A stretch of 64,000 bases of DNA from Neonectria sp. B-13 (taxonomy: Eukaryota; Ascomycota; Sordariomycetes; Hypocreales; Nectriaceae), in NCBI GenBank assembly GCA_002682825.1, contig NOKP01000002.1, forward strand, positions 4,570,309 through 4,634,308, in the 5' to 3' direction. Of the stretch, positions 21,913-33,190 are shown one piece after another. The notes below the pieces were generated by a model that saw only the letters and a list, made by a program, of their open reading frames with translations, was not told where the DNA came from and made no database searches. The first letter of the stretch is position 1. The number at the start of each line of letters is the position of its first letter. The translations under genes were made by a program, and so were the position numbers.

Positions 21913-23130
21913 ATGAGGCTTACCGTTCTTCCCAGGGCTTCGGCCTGGGCTCGTTGTCGAGCTGCGTCTGGGCAGAATCTGAGGGTTCTTGGCCGAAGAA
22001 CCACTCGTCCGGCTCTCACCCAACTATCCAAGGCACTTGACCAGCCACAGCCCAGCTATAATCGGGTGCTTCAGTTTCACGAGGCGAGTAAGAAATCCTC
22101 GGCGCTTGTTAGGGAAACGCCAACACCGGAAAACACCATCCCGATGGTAGCGCCATATCAACGGCCGCAATCCGGCATTCTGTCGATGATTCCCGCCTCC
22201 TGGGTCCCTTATGCTGAGCTGGTGCGCCTTGACAAACCCACCGGGACCTACTACCTTTTCTTCCCATGTCTCTTCTCAACTCTCATGGCTGCCCCGATGG
22301 CTGCTCCAATGGCCGCTCCAGGATCTGTCATTGGCACCTCCCTCCTGTTCTTTTCAGGAGCTTTGATAATGCGAGGAGCAGGATGCTCGATCAACGATCT
22401 CTGGGACCGAAATCTAGACCCTCAAGTCACCAGAACTCGGTTACGGCCAATCGCTCGTGGCGCCATCACACCGTTCAAGGGACTCGTCTACACGGGATGC
22501 CAGCTCCTCGCCGGATTGGGCATTTTGCTTCAGTTTCCCCTCTCCTGTTTCTTTTATGCTGTCCCTAGCTTGCTCTTCGTTGCCAGCTACCCTCTTGCAA
22601 AGAGGGTGACATATTACCCTCAGTTCGTTCTCGGTCTGACCTTTTCATGGGGCGCCATCATGGGGTTTCCCGCTCTTGGGGTCGACCTCCTAGCTCACTC
22701 GTCAGCCATGACGGCTGCTGGCTTCCTATATGCCTCCAACATCGCATGGACGGTGCTATATGACATGATCTACGCCCACATGGATATCAAGGACGACGTC
22801 AAGGCCGGAATCAAGAGCATTGCACTGAAGCATGACGCTGAAACCAAGAAAGTCCTGACTGGCCTGGCTATCACCCAGGTCAGTCTTCTGGCGGCGGCAG
22901 GCGTCGCTGCTGGTGCTGGGCCAGCTTTCTTCGTCGGAAGCTGCGGAGGAGCTTTGGTCACGCTCGGCATCATGATCAAGCGAGTCAACCTCAAGAGTGT
23001 TAAGGACTGTTGGTGGTGGTTTGTCAACGGCTGTTGGATCACTGGTGGTGTAATCAGCCTGGGAATGGCGACTGATTACGCCGTCCAGTACATCCAAGAG
23101 CCAGCAGAGGGGAGTGGCAAGTCGGCCTAG
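21913..23130 (+). CDS. COQ2: 4-hydroxybenzoate polyprenyltransferase (ubiquinone biosynthesis)
   Basis: This is a single coding exon of 405 residues. The enzyme attaches the polyprenyl tail to 4-hydroxybenzoate in the mitochondrial inner membrane. The N terminus (MRLTVLPRASAWARCRAA) is basic and lacks acidic residues, as in a mitochondrial targeting peptide. The UbiA fold is shown by ELVRLDKPTGTYYLFFPCLFSTL, the first Asp-rich motif NDLWDRNLD, RTRLRPIARGA, and the second Asp-rich motif YDMIYAHMDIKDD followed by AGIKSIALKH. About eight hydrophobic segments are visible. An odd feature is a triple in-frame 12-bp repeat (22285-22320) giving MAAPMAAPMAAP in a loop between membrane segments. Meroterpenoid UbiA enzymes are the alternative, but the full conservation of COQ2 motifs and the mitochondrial presequence argue for COQ2. 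Confidence 0.95.
   Translation: MRLTVLPRASAWARCRAASGQNLRVLGRRTTRPALTQLSKALDQPQPSYNRVLQFHEASKKSSALVRETPTPENTIPMVAPYQRPQSGILSMIPASWVPYAELVRLDKPTGTYYLFFPCLFSTLMAAPMAAPMAAPGSVIGTSLLFFSGALIMRGAGCSINDLWDRNLDPQVTRTRLRPIARGAITPFKGLVYTGCQLLAGLGILLQFPLSCFFYAVPSLLFVASYPLAKRVTYYPQFVLGLTFSWGAIMGFPALGVDLLAHSSAMTAAGFLYASNIAWTVLYDMIYAHMDIKDDVKAGIKSIALKHDAETKKVLTGLAITQVSLLAAAGVAAGAGPAFFVGSCGGALVTLGIMIKRVNLKSVKDCWWWFVNGCWITGGVISLGMATDYAVQYIQEPAEGSGKSA
22285..22320 (+). repeat. In-frame 12-bp x3 tandem repeat in COQ2
   Basis: There are three copies of a 12-nt unit, ATGGCTGCTCCA-like, encoding MAAP three times. Copies differ only at synonymous third positions, so selection or recent duplication with drift is possible. 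Confidence 0.9.
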
Positions 23131-23367
23131 GACCAAGATAGTGTATAATACTGTGCCATAATTAAATCACACAGGTAGATTTGGGACATGTGTTCCCCAA
23201 AGTTTGTCACACACCATGTACACATATTGATGAAGACTTTTGATCTATTTTTCCTTTCAGACCTCGTCTCCCATGATCAGAACCCTAACCTGTGATGCCG
23301 ATGCAAGCAAGCCGATATGACTCCTCATGCCGAAATGTGACTTCGTTTCCTTCCCCAAGCGTCTTCT

Positions 23368-23864
23368 TTAAGATCGAGGCTTCTCCTTCTTCTCCTTCCA
23401 CAGAGCGAGCAGACCGACACCAGAGACCTTGACGACCTTGAATCGCACACCGGGAATATCACCCTTGGCCTTGCCCTTGCGACCGAAACCAGCCAGGAGG
23501 ACCTCGTCGTTCTCGTCCACGAAGTTGAGGCAACCGTCATTGGGGACTGCCAGTAATCATTAGTCTTTGATCGTGCGGAGCGTGGTGAAAGGGGACTCTT
23601 CGTACCGAAAGCAGTGACCTTCTTGCCGTTCTTGATCAACTGGACACGGACACACTTTCGGATGGCGGAGTTGGGCTGCTTGGCCTCAACACCGACCTTC
23701 TCGAGAACAATTCCCTTGGCGTGGGAAGAGCCACCGAAGGGGGATGACTTAAAAGCAGTGCCCAGGGCACGCTTCTTGTAGGCGAGATCGGCCCATTTCT
23801 GGTCCTTTCGGTTCGTTCGCAGCTTTCGCGCGGCGTTAAGACCACGGGGTTTGCCTCCAGCCAT
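23368..23864 (-). CDS. RPS23: 40S ribosomal protein S23 (uS12)
   Basis: CDS complement(join(23368..23546,23606..23864)), exactly 145 residues as in other eukaryotes. It forms part of the decoding centre of the small ribosomal subunit. [16 protein letters not shown] starts the protein; [19 protein letters not shown] carries the conserved PNSA loop (the Pro that is hydroxylated in this family), and [39 protein letters not shown] and the Lys-rich end follow. The single 59-bp coding intron splits the Val codon of FVPND. A second, probably 5'-UTR, intron lies just upstream. Confidence 0.97.
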
Positions 23865-23869
23865 TTTTG

Positions 23870-23951
23870 CTATGCGTCGTCAGTTGAATGTCGGGTGACG
23901 TGAATGATCGCGGTGAGTTCGGCGGAGGAGATGGGTTGGAGGAGCACCTAC
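23870..23951 (-). other. Candidate 5'-UTR intron of RPS23
   Basis: On the coding strand the donor GTAGGT (23951) and acceptor GCATAG (ending 23870), with a CAACTGAC branch-like site, bound 82 bp five nucleotides before the ATG. Introns next to the start codon are frequent in fungal ribosomal protein genes; only splice signals support it. Confidence 0.5.
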
Positions 23952-24287
23952 CGAGTTATCTGAGTATCGCGACGACGGTTGGTGATGTGAATTAGCGGAG
24001 ACGGCGAAAAGTTGGAGAGTCGGCCAGCGAAAATTGTAGGTAGGGTTTGAAGGCCCTAGAGACAGTCCTAGAGCAAATTGTGGAGGGGGGCACATGATGT
24101 GTCACGTGCGTAACCGAACCACTTCTCGACGCTCCACTAAAAGGCTTGGCGCTAGTTCGGCGGGCTCCACCGCGCACTTCGCTGGCGGTTCAGGGACATA
24201 TCCAATGAGGCGGTGATGCTGAGAAGCTCCCGATTTCAAACAGCATTCCAATCACATATCTCATCGAAGACGACAAACCAGGTAACC

Positions 24288-25109
24288 ATGTCTCAGGTGA
24301 ATCGACCACAGAGTAGGCAGCGTGATCCGCCGCCCTCCCTGTTTCTTCACCCCTCACCCAATGTGTCAAACATCTCACTTTCCGGCGTCCCAGCATCAGG
24401 GCCTCCAATGCTGGGTCAGTCAAGTCTGAACCGCACCAACCTCGAACGCACCCCTTCAAACCGGTCTGGCACCGTCATTTCCCCTAACCTTCAACGTCCG
24501 GGTCGAGGGCTCCTCGCGGAGGAGAGCACACGCAGTGCTGACAGGACTGATGCCTTGTGGGCGGAAATGCAAGCAACTCTGGAAGAGGTGGAGCTGTCGG
24601 CATCCGGCGGAACAAGAGTATTTGGCCAAGGACATGACCTCAAATTGGCAGATCTACGAGCCGCCCAAATTGCATTGGCTCAAGCTTGGGCAAGGAGCGA
24701 AGCTGACGACGCCATCGAGACTGGACATCGGGATCCCAACGCTTCTGCCGCCGGTGACGAAGTGCGTAACTTGAAAGGCGCTTTAGGAGACACTTCAAAG
24801 TCCGGCGTTGCGGATGGGACTGAAGCTGGAAAGAGTACTGTTGGCACTGGCAGTGTTCCTCGTCCGGGGAGCAGTGGGACCGGTGTCGAGGGACTAGGCG
24901 CCAAACTGGAGGAGGAGACAGAAGTTGACATCCTGCTTGCTAGGAAACGACGGGAAGCGAATGACCGGTACTTTCAACGAGTTAACCAGGGAGTTATTGA
25001 TGTTGTCACCAGGCTTGAGGACGTTGCCATCGCTATGCGTGCCGTTGAGGAGGAAAGTAAGGATGTCTGGAGCGAGCATGACAGCATCGCAGGGATCACC
25101 AGAGCATGA
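24288..25109 (+). CDS. Conserved fungal protein of unknown function (273 aa)
   Basis: I do not recognise a named protein; the layout resembles a fungal family of uncharacterised proteins (DUF5315-like), which I could not confirm. The frame opens earlier (24213), but the ATG at 24288 (MSQVNRPQ) has a better context. The N-terminal ~85 residues are Ser/Pro/Asn-rich and disordered. Residues ~85-145 (DALWAEMQATLEEVELSA, then DLKLADLRAAQIALAQAWARSE) and ~215-265 (DILLARKRREANDRYFQRV, then VTRLEDVAIAMRAVEEES) form two amphipathic helical or coiled-coil segments, separated by a Gly/Ser-rich linker. Such an arrangement suits a small subunit of a coiled-coil assembly. It is divergent to RPS23 with a 423-bp shared promoter. 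Confidence 0.72.
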   Translation: MSQVNRPQSRQRDPPPSLFLHPSPNVSNISLSGVPASGPPMLGQSSLNRTNLERTPSNRSGTVISPNLQRPGRGLLAEESTRSADRTDALWAEMQATLEEVELSASGGTRVFGQGHDLKLADLRAAQIALAQAWARSEADDAIETGHRDPNASAAGDEVRNLKGALGDTSKSGVADGTEAGKSTVGTGSVPRPGSSGTGVEGLGAKLEEETEVDILLARKRREANDRYFQRVNQGVIDVVTRLEDVAIAMRAVEEESKDVWSEHDSIAGITRA

Positions 25110-26406
25110 GAACTAAGCTCATACATATTTTGGATATTGAACAGTCAGCTCGGCGTTTGGGAGCAACCCTTTGTGTCTGAATTAGCATCATGTTAGAGTT
25201 TTAGGTTGAGCGTCAGAGTATATCCAGCAACAAGCTGTGTACAACAGCCTTGATGTGGTTTCTCGAGAGCATTTCAAGTTACACCAGGTGACAGCAAACT
25301 GATCGTGTACAGACATATCTGGTATGAACGATGGCTGCCTTCGCAAATTATGTAAACTTCCGAAATATAACAAGAACCCCAGCAATACACTCCAGGCACA
25401 ACCAAGGAGCTTTACCTAGGGAATGGGTTTCTCGAGGCCGAAGAAGATCATGGAAAATGGACATGGACGTGAGTGCAGTGTCAGCTGCCACGGAGAGCAA
25501 TAAGAAAGGCATTAGAAGACCAACATTGTGGCTTAGTAATGATGAAAGAATCGGCAGTATTTGAGACTACTAGTAAGTACAAGGAGAAAGTGGCAGAAGA
25601 GGAGGAGCAAATTCCGTTGAGATGGCATGCAAGTAAATGGATACGGTCATCAGAGAGGAAACTTGGCAGACTTATCCTTCGAGCATCTAACTATAATTCC
25701 TGACACGCTGACAAGTTAGTGAGTGCATAAATAAGTATTGCAGAAGAACACCATGGCCGCTTATTTCCAATGGTGAAAGCTGAGCCGAGAGTTCGTTGTA
25801 CATACTCAAACTGGTGTTGCAGCCCTCCACATTCTAGCGTCTGCTCCGCAAACCTTCTTTAATTAGACTAGCTTTGTACTTAGCAATGCCCCCGCATTGA
25901 AGCTCATCACTATTCTCCTACAGGGTTGAAGGGACCGAGATAGTGGAGACGTCCCGTCGCCTCTGTTCGCATTGGCCTGGAACGGAAGGCGACATGCTCT
26001 CGGCGATGCCGCACTTCGGTCGCACGCCAAAAGGGATCATTATTCCAGGCATCGAGTTGAGCGCATTAGGCCCCTGCGTGGCAGGTGGCGTGCCTAGTAG
26101 GCATGCCACCAGGTGCTTGTGTTCTGCGGCTATTTCTCGGGTACCTCGCTTCCAGCGTGACAATGCATTCGGTCGCCAGTGAACAGACCATGCTATCGCC
26201 GCTCCCAGTTCCATTTCCCGGCCCTTTACCTCGACGCTTGCGACCTTGACTCAAACACTCTCAACATCCGTCCTCCCACCAGCACCCTTATTACCGAGCC
26301 CATTCGCCCCGCGATCCGACGAACCACTTTACTCTCTTCATCATCATCAACATCACCGACGTCGCACATACTACAGATAACGTCTTTGCCCGCATCCCCT
26401 TCCACC
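25110..26406. other. Intergenic spacer, no gene seen
   Basis: This 1.3-kb spacer upstream of the small secreted inhibitor gene has no frame resembling a protein. The last ~150 bp are pyrimidine-rich with TCATCATCATCAACATCA-like sequence, as in a leader. Confidence 0.45.
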
Positions 26407-26762
26407 ATGAAGCCCATTACCTTTCTCACCGCGGCGCTCGCCATTCTCCCGGGCGCTCTCGCCGTCGAGGCGAAGAAGAAGTCGGTCATCGTCTGGTTTG
26501 AGGACGAGTCCACGCCCGACTCAGCGATTCAAGACGCCAAGAAGTCCATCCTTGACGCTGGCGGCAAGATTACCCACATATACACAATCATCAAGTACGC
26601 CCATCGCACCCAAAGGATATATCATCGATCATGAGCGCTTGGCTAACAACTATCAGGGGGTTCTCTGCCATCTCGCCAGAGAAGGCGCTTCAACAGGTCC
26701 AGGCTTCGGGTAACCAATACGACATCCACATTGAGGAAGACGAGGTTATCTCCACGTACTGA
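26407..26762 (+). CDS. Small secreted inhibitor-I9/PBI2-like protein
   Basis: CDS join(26407..26594,26657..26762), 97 residues, with a 62-bp intron (donor GTACGC, CTAAC branch, acceptor ATCAG). The first 20 residues (MKPITFLTAALAILPGALA) are a signal peptide. The remaining ~75 form an I9-type domain: KKSVIVWFEDESTP, DAKKSILDAGGKITHIYTIIKGFSA and DIHIEEDEVISTY. This fold is that of the subtilisin propeptide and of yeast proteinase B inhibitor 2. Cytosolic Pbi2 has no signal peptide, so this secreted form probably acts on subtilases in the secretory pathway, vacuole or outside the cell. That target is an inference; the fold assignment is good. Confidence 0.85.
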
Positions 26763-28211
26763 TTTCATGGCGACATGAAGGCGGCGAGTTTCCGGATTTG
26801 ATGCAATGCAAGCCTGGGATTTGATAACTGCCAATTTGGCGGCATAAGAGTTTGGCGTTCAGAGACGTGTTTCTCGGCAGGGAGCGTAAGAAGGGAAAAC
26901 ACTCGTTATCACGTCTTGTGTTTGATGAGAATTGTTAAGAGCATTGCTGCACAGGCTGGTTCGGTCGTGGCATTATTATATTGTGCTGTATCTCATACTG
27001 TATCTGTAGGAAATCAAAACCTAGGAACACAAGCCGGCCTCTACAGGTGCACTCGTAGTGACACTTCTGATCTATTGCCTAGCCCAACCAGAGCTTCGAT
27101 CTGCTGTTGATGATTTGGGCTCTCCTGCTTAGCCCAAGGCTCGAAATCAATATTTCATGTGAGAAAGCAAGCATAGGTAGTAAGTAAGGTAGGGAAGTAG
27201 CCAAAGTCTTGAAGAGGAGGGAGTACTTCGTACCTACGTACATAGTAGTAGTGATGTCACCGATTCCCGGAAGGCGGATCAGTCAAGGGCTACTTGGGCT
27301 CTTCTAGCTTTCTCATCAAGCTATAGCCAAAGAACTCGGGCTGTTACAAAGGGATATGACGCTTAAACACGCGATGTAATCCAGGTGATCACTCTGAAGG
27401 ATCATACAGGTACCTATTCCATTGTTCCGAGGACTGCAGTGGAACATGCATGGAAGCCTGGAACAGAACAGAACGCGGCGCGGCCCAGGCACTAGCGCAG
27501 AGCATTGCTTCTTACTCCCGTCCGTATGTGCGACAGTCGACTCGTGCATCCAAATTCCACACGGGAGTACGGATACGGAGTGCGCAATAATTTTGTAGCC
27601 ATGCTAATATCCTTCAACATTCTCCATGACACGCATGTCGAAACACGCCGCAGGTGAGTAAACAGACTGAGACTCTGAGTGCGCTGGCCGTCTCATGCGG
27701 GCCAGGCCAGTCCCCTAATTCGTCGTCAGTGGAGTCGTCGCCCTGCGGCAGCGCGGGCACTGTCAATGCCATAAACTCCACTATAAGCCCCCCTGGATCT
27801 CTGGATGTGGCCCCTGTGCCCCTGTCCCGTGGGCGCCCGCCGGGTGGAATCGATAAGCCCAAGCTTTCCCCCTCAAAGGACCACGTTCTGGCGCCGAGAA
27901 CAACGGCCTTTGCGGCTTCCAACTTGTGAGCCGAACTCGAGAACAATCGAACAGCGGAACCGCCCCAGGATGGAACACGATCAGCTACCTCGAAATTTCC
28001 CCAAAGCTATCCTATAAATCAAAACAATCACCCTCGTCCCTTCACCCTCGCTATGCCGTTGCCGTCATATGCTCCAACCCCCGTTCAAGACACGCGACGC
28101 GACTCCCTACGCCATCACCGCCCTCGTCAGACTGCGACTGCGACAACCTGATCCGTCTCTGGTGATTCTTGACTGGCTCCAAGACCTTCGCCATCATCAG
28201 CATCCAGGACA
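26763..28211. other. Intergenic spacer upstream of hookA
   Basis: This 1.45-kb spacer has no supported gene. It contains two clusters of GTACTTCGTACC / GAGTACGGATACGGAG-like sequence (27221-27241, 27564-27583). The last ~200 bp are the probable hookA leader. Confidence 0.45.
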
Positions 28212-31200
28212 ATGCCAACCTACAGCCCACGCGCGCAGGCCGCGCTGCTCCAAGCCGTGAGTATCTTCCTTCCCCCCGAATCTCACCCTCCCTTACTAAT
28301 GCATGGTGCTACCCAGTCCATTCGAGTCTTCGAACCCAAGACCATCGCCGAGTCTCTCGACGAACTTGCCGATGGGTTCGTCCTCGCGCAGATCCTTCAG
28401 GAGCTCGACCCTGAGTTTAATCCTTCCGAGCTAGACACAAGCCCCGGCACATCTAGATACCTCACCAACAAGAGAAACCTCCAAGCTGTCTACAAGGGCC
28501 TCTTCAGATTCATCCGTCGCCAGGTTCCCGAACTCGGGTGCCAGGCCAAGAAATTCGACTATCATGCGATTGCCGAAAACCCCGAACCCCAGGGCATCAG
28601 TCAGGTAATACAGTCTACCCAGGTCCGCGCACAGAAGCTCTCGTTAACCACCTTTGCGTTCCAGTTGCTCGCCGTCATGCTCTCCGCTGCGGCTATGGGC
28701 CCTGACAATCAGAGATTCGTTCCCAAGATCCAAAATGGGCTCGACCAGCAGACTCAGGCGGAAATCATGCAGATCATCCGAAACATGCAACAGGATATTA
28801 ACAACTCTAGAGGTGACGATGATCTCAACCAGGCCATCGATGCTGTCATGGAGGCCAGGGACGTCGATCTCCTCGTCGAGGAGCAAAATGCGGCATTGAG
28901 GCAAGAATTAGACATGACCAAGAAGAATCTCTCCGACTACATCACCAGACTCGAGTATCTGCAACAAAGCCACGAAGAGCTCAAGTACGAGAAGGAGAAA
29001 AACGACCGCGAACTCGAGGTCCTACGGAAAGCAACACAAGACGGCGCCAACAGCGCCGAGTCGATCAAAATCCTTGAAGCCCAGGTTCACGAGCAGATGG
29101 AAATTATAGCGAGGAACGAGGAGGTGATCCGCAAATACGAAAGAAGACTGTCACATCTCGAAAGCGAGACCCAGAGACTAAACCAGAAGTGTGCCGAGGA
29201 TAACGAGCTCCGTGATGAAGTCATGGAGTGGAAGCATAAGGCTGAGGAGTTAGAGAAGAAGGCCAACACCGCCGACAGATACAAGCAGAAGCTCGAATCC
29301 CAACAGCACCTCGTCAAGGAAGTCCAAAATCTTCAGTACGAAAAGTCCGATTTGCAAGAGCAGCTCAGGTCTCTCGCCAATGACCAAGACCGAAGCGATC
29401 GCACCAGGAAGGCTGAGGACGAACTAACCAAGATGATTACTCAGTCGGAGCAGCATCTCTGGGACGAGCGTAGCCAAAAGACGCAGCTGATGAAGGACAT
29501 GGCAAGCCTAGAGGAAGAAGTAGTTCGCCTTCGAGCTCGACAAAGCCACGATGAGCATTTTATCAAGGATCTCCAGGAGCAACTGCAGAACAATACTGGG
29601 TCCCAAGGTGGTATTCCCGGCGACTCGAGCGCGGCCTTTAACCTTGAGGACGAGTTGAACAGCGCGACCGATGATGATGGCCAGGTCAACCTCCCGTTGG
29701 AGCTTTCTCGCCTCAAGGCTGAGAACAACCTATTGCGTAGCACGGTCGGTTCTACTGGAGATCGAAAAGAACTGGAAGACTTGAAGCGCCGACTAGCACA
29801 CCTTCAGCAGGACCGCAACAACTTGTTCGAGAAGCATGCCGTTGCTCAAGACCAAAATGACGCCTTAGTCAACAACTTGACCGAAGAAGGGTTAGTCAAA
29901 GCTCTTGATGAGGCCAAAACCCAGCCGGGACACATACTTACTGGCGACTTATACAGAACAAAAGCCTTCATCGAACTCAGGACCGAGTATATGCAGACCA
30001 GCTTCGAGCTCGAGCAGGCCAGGAAGGAGGTGAAAGACCTCCAGGCCGAGGTGAACGACCAGGGTCGAGAGCTTCTCGACGTCAAGACGCAGCTCTCTAC
30101 TCTCGGGAAAGACAACCCCGAAGCACTAAATGAGCTTAAGAACACTGACAGACTGATTCGCGAGTCGCTCAAGGCTGATCTGGAACGTACCCGCGAAGAA
30201 CTGCGCCTCGTCAGCTTGGAACTGGATGCCCAGAAGACCCAGCTTGTCGAGGCACTCCTCGCCAAGGAAAAGTTTCGGACCATGGTCGAAGAGGGCAAGG
30301 AACTGCAAGACGCCACGTCCTTGGACGCGGATACTTCTGAAGCTGGCAAGAAATACAGTGACAAGATCGGGAAGCTCCGTGCCCGTCTCCTCGAAATTCG
30401 CCAAGTAAGATCATCTACACCCAAGGGTCTCCTTTATGATGTGCTACAGCGAGGCGAGTCTGCCGTCGACCGAGTGGTCGCAAGTGAAAGCGAGAGACGG
30501 GATATGTCCCAGTTCTGTTGGCTAGAAGCCCTCGTCAAGGATGAAACCAAGGGTTTCAACTGTCCATCTATGCTCTCTCGCCACTTGAAGGCATAGGTTG
30601 TCTCTAAGGGCGACACTGGTTGTCTACAGCAAGTCCCCGGGCCTGCTGTGCCAGTTCCAGACGCTCTACGGGGTCGGGGTCAGGGACACATGTTCGCCTG
30701 GTGTGCAACCAGGCTGTTTGTAATTCACTTGTTTTGGGCGGTTGCTAACACTTTGGGACTTCAGCAACTCGAGACTTCCGAACTGGACAAGATCGATTTA
30801 CAGCGCAAGCTCAAGGCCGCCAACGATGGCGAGGCGGCTGCGGCGCAGAAGGTATGTCTCTCTTTCTCATGCTTACCTCGCTTGATATGTCTGCCTTTAC
30901 GGCGCTATAGTAATGTGATGACTATAAATTATACATCTCCCTCTTTTCTTCTTGACCCCTTTTCGATGGCGACTGACAGTGAAACAAAAGGCCGCGAGCG
31001 ATCAAATCATCCGGAACCTCGAGAGAGAGAACGCTCTCATCGCAACGGCATGGTATGATCTTACGAGCCGACTCCAGAGCAACCACGTCGTCCTCCAGCG
31101 ACGACAGGATGCTCCGAGGAGTTGGCTCAATAAGCAGAGGCAGATGGTAAATGGTCAGTTGCGCCACCGCGACTCGCTCTACCTCTACTGACCTCCCTCG

Positions 31201-31221
31201 CCAGCGACCCCGCGGCGATAG
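28212..31221 (+). CDS. hookA: Hook family dynein-cargo adaptor (HookA)
   Basis: CDS join(28212..28256,28317..28604,28665..30404,30765..30851,30991..31153,31205..31221), 779 residues. Fungal HookA links early endosomes, via the FTS-Hook-FHIP complex, to cytoplasmic dynein. The N-terminal Hook domain (~1-170: SIRVFEPKTIAESLDELADGF, ILQELDPEFNPSELD, AVMLSAAAMGPDNQRFV) binds dynein light intermediate chain in relatives. Residues ~180-720 form long coiled coils. The C-terminal cargo-binding end (AASDQIIRNLERENALIATAWYDLTSRLQSN, APRSWLNKQRQMVNATPRR) is spread over the last small exons. Introns 1 and 2 are each 60 bp, in frame and stop-free. Intron 3 is unusually long (360 bp); failure to splice it would end the protein at 30596 with an unrelated 64-residue tail and no cargo-binding end. 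The structure rests on frame and the conserved C terminus. Confidence 0.9.
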
Positions 31222-32216
31222 GAACTCGTGGGGTAAGACCCTCCACCGATCGAGATGAACTCGACCTTGGCTCTTCGGCCGGCGAATATCGAAACGTCCG
31301 GAGGGCTCCGGTTCGGAGCCGGAGCCTCAACTCGTCAACGATCCTTCGGTAAATTGCAATATGTCTGCCTACTTGCCTACCCGCTTGTGCTAGGTCACCA
31401 ACCTCTGCCACTTGTTTCATTGCCATCCTCTATTCTTTTATAATATCTTTTCTGAGCTGCGTCTTGGCACCAACCTCGGGCGCCGCGATGCCTAGCTCAA
31501 TTTCTTTCTCTGGTCTATTTTGCACGTACGCATCGCGAGGGAGCTCGGGGAGTTTCTTTTCATGGGCATCGCTAGAATGGGCGACGGGAGACAAAGTCGC
31601 CATGGGAAGGGGGGAAACTGCATACCTAGAGATCGGGTGGGTTTTGGTGGAGCATGAGTCTATACCCATATGTTTCGCTTTGTTTTCACGGGCATCCTAG
31701 AGTCGATCAAATACAGACAGGATTCTTCCACGAAGTGATACTATGAGGAGAATGCGATGTGAATGTGTTTCTAATCCAAGGACTGTGGGGAGCATGTGGT
31801 GTGAAGGTGTGTCTATTCCAGGAACTGTGGAGAGCATGTGGTGTGAAGATGGTGTGAAGAACGTGTCGTATTCCACAACTAACAATTTAGCATGTGACAA
31901 CGGCGCCGAAGTCGCAAATAAGTCTCGTTAATGTAACCATCAGAGTAATGGGTAAAATATGAAAGCTCGGCGCCTTGAATGGCCACTTTTTTTAACTAAT
32001 GTCGTAGTAAGACAGTGATACATACAAGCGTCGTTCATGGTAGCTTTTTTCTTACACAGGACCCCATGGCCGTAAGGGAAACCCTCTACCGTAACGCCCC
32101 AAGGCCTGGAGGACTCTCCTTCATGCCACTCATACCATTCATATCCAAGACGCTTCAAGCAAGGTCTCGTTGGCGACCTGGTCCCATAGCCCGTGAGCCC
32201 CTGGCACATTGGCCCC
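31222..32216. other. Convergent 3' spacer (hookA / ADK1) with tandem repeat
   Basis: About 1 kb lies between two convergent genes. No protein gene is supported. A 42-bp imperfect tandem repeat is at 31748-31850. Confidence 0.5.
31748..31850. repeat. 42-bp imperfect tandem repeat (about 2.4 copies)
   Basis: Unit 1 (31748-31789) and unit 2 (31790-31831) match at about 33 of 42 positions; a third copy starts at 31832 (GAGCATGTGGTGTGAAG) and then diverges. The unit length is a multiple of three, and on the minus strand it gives a 14-residue repeat of the type SHHMLxTVxGxxTx in a short frame. No start or splice context supports coding. Confidence 0.8.
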
Positions 32217-33190
<974 letters not shown>

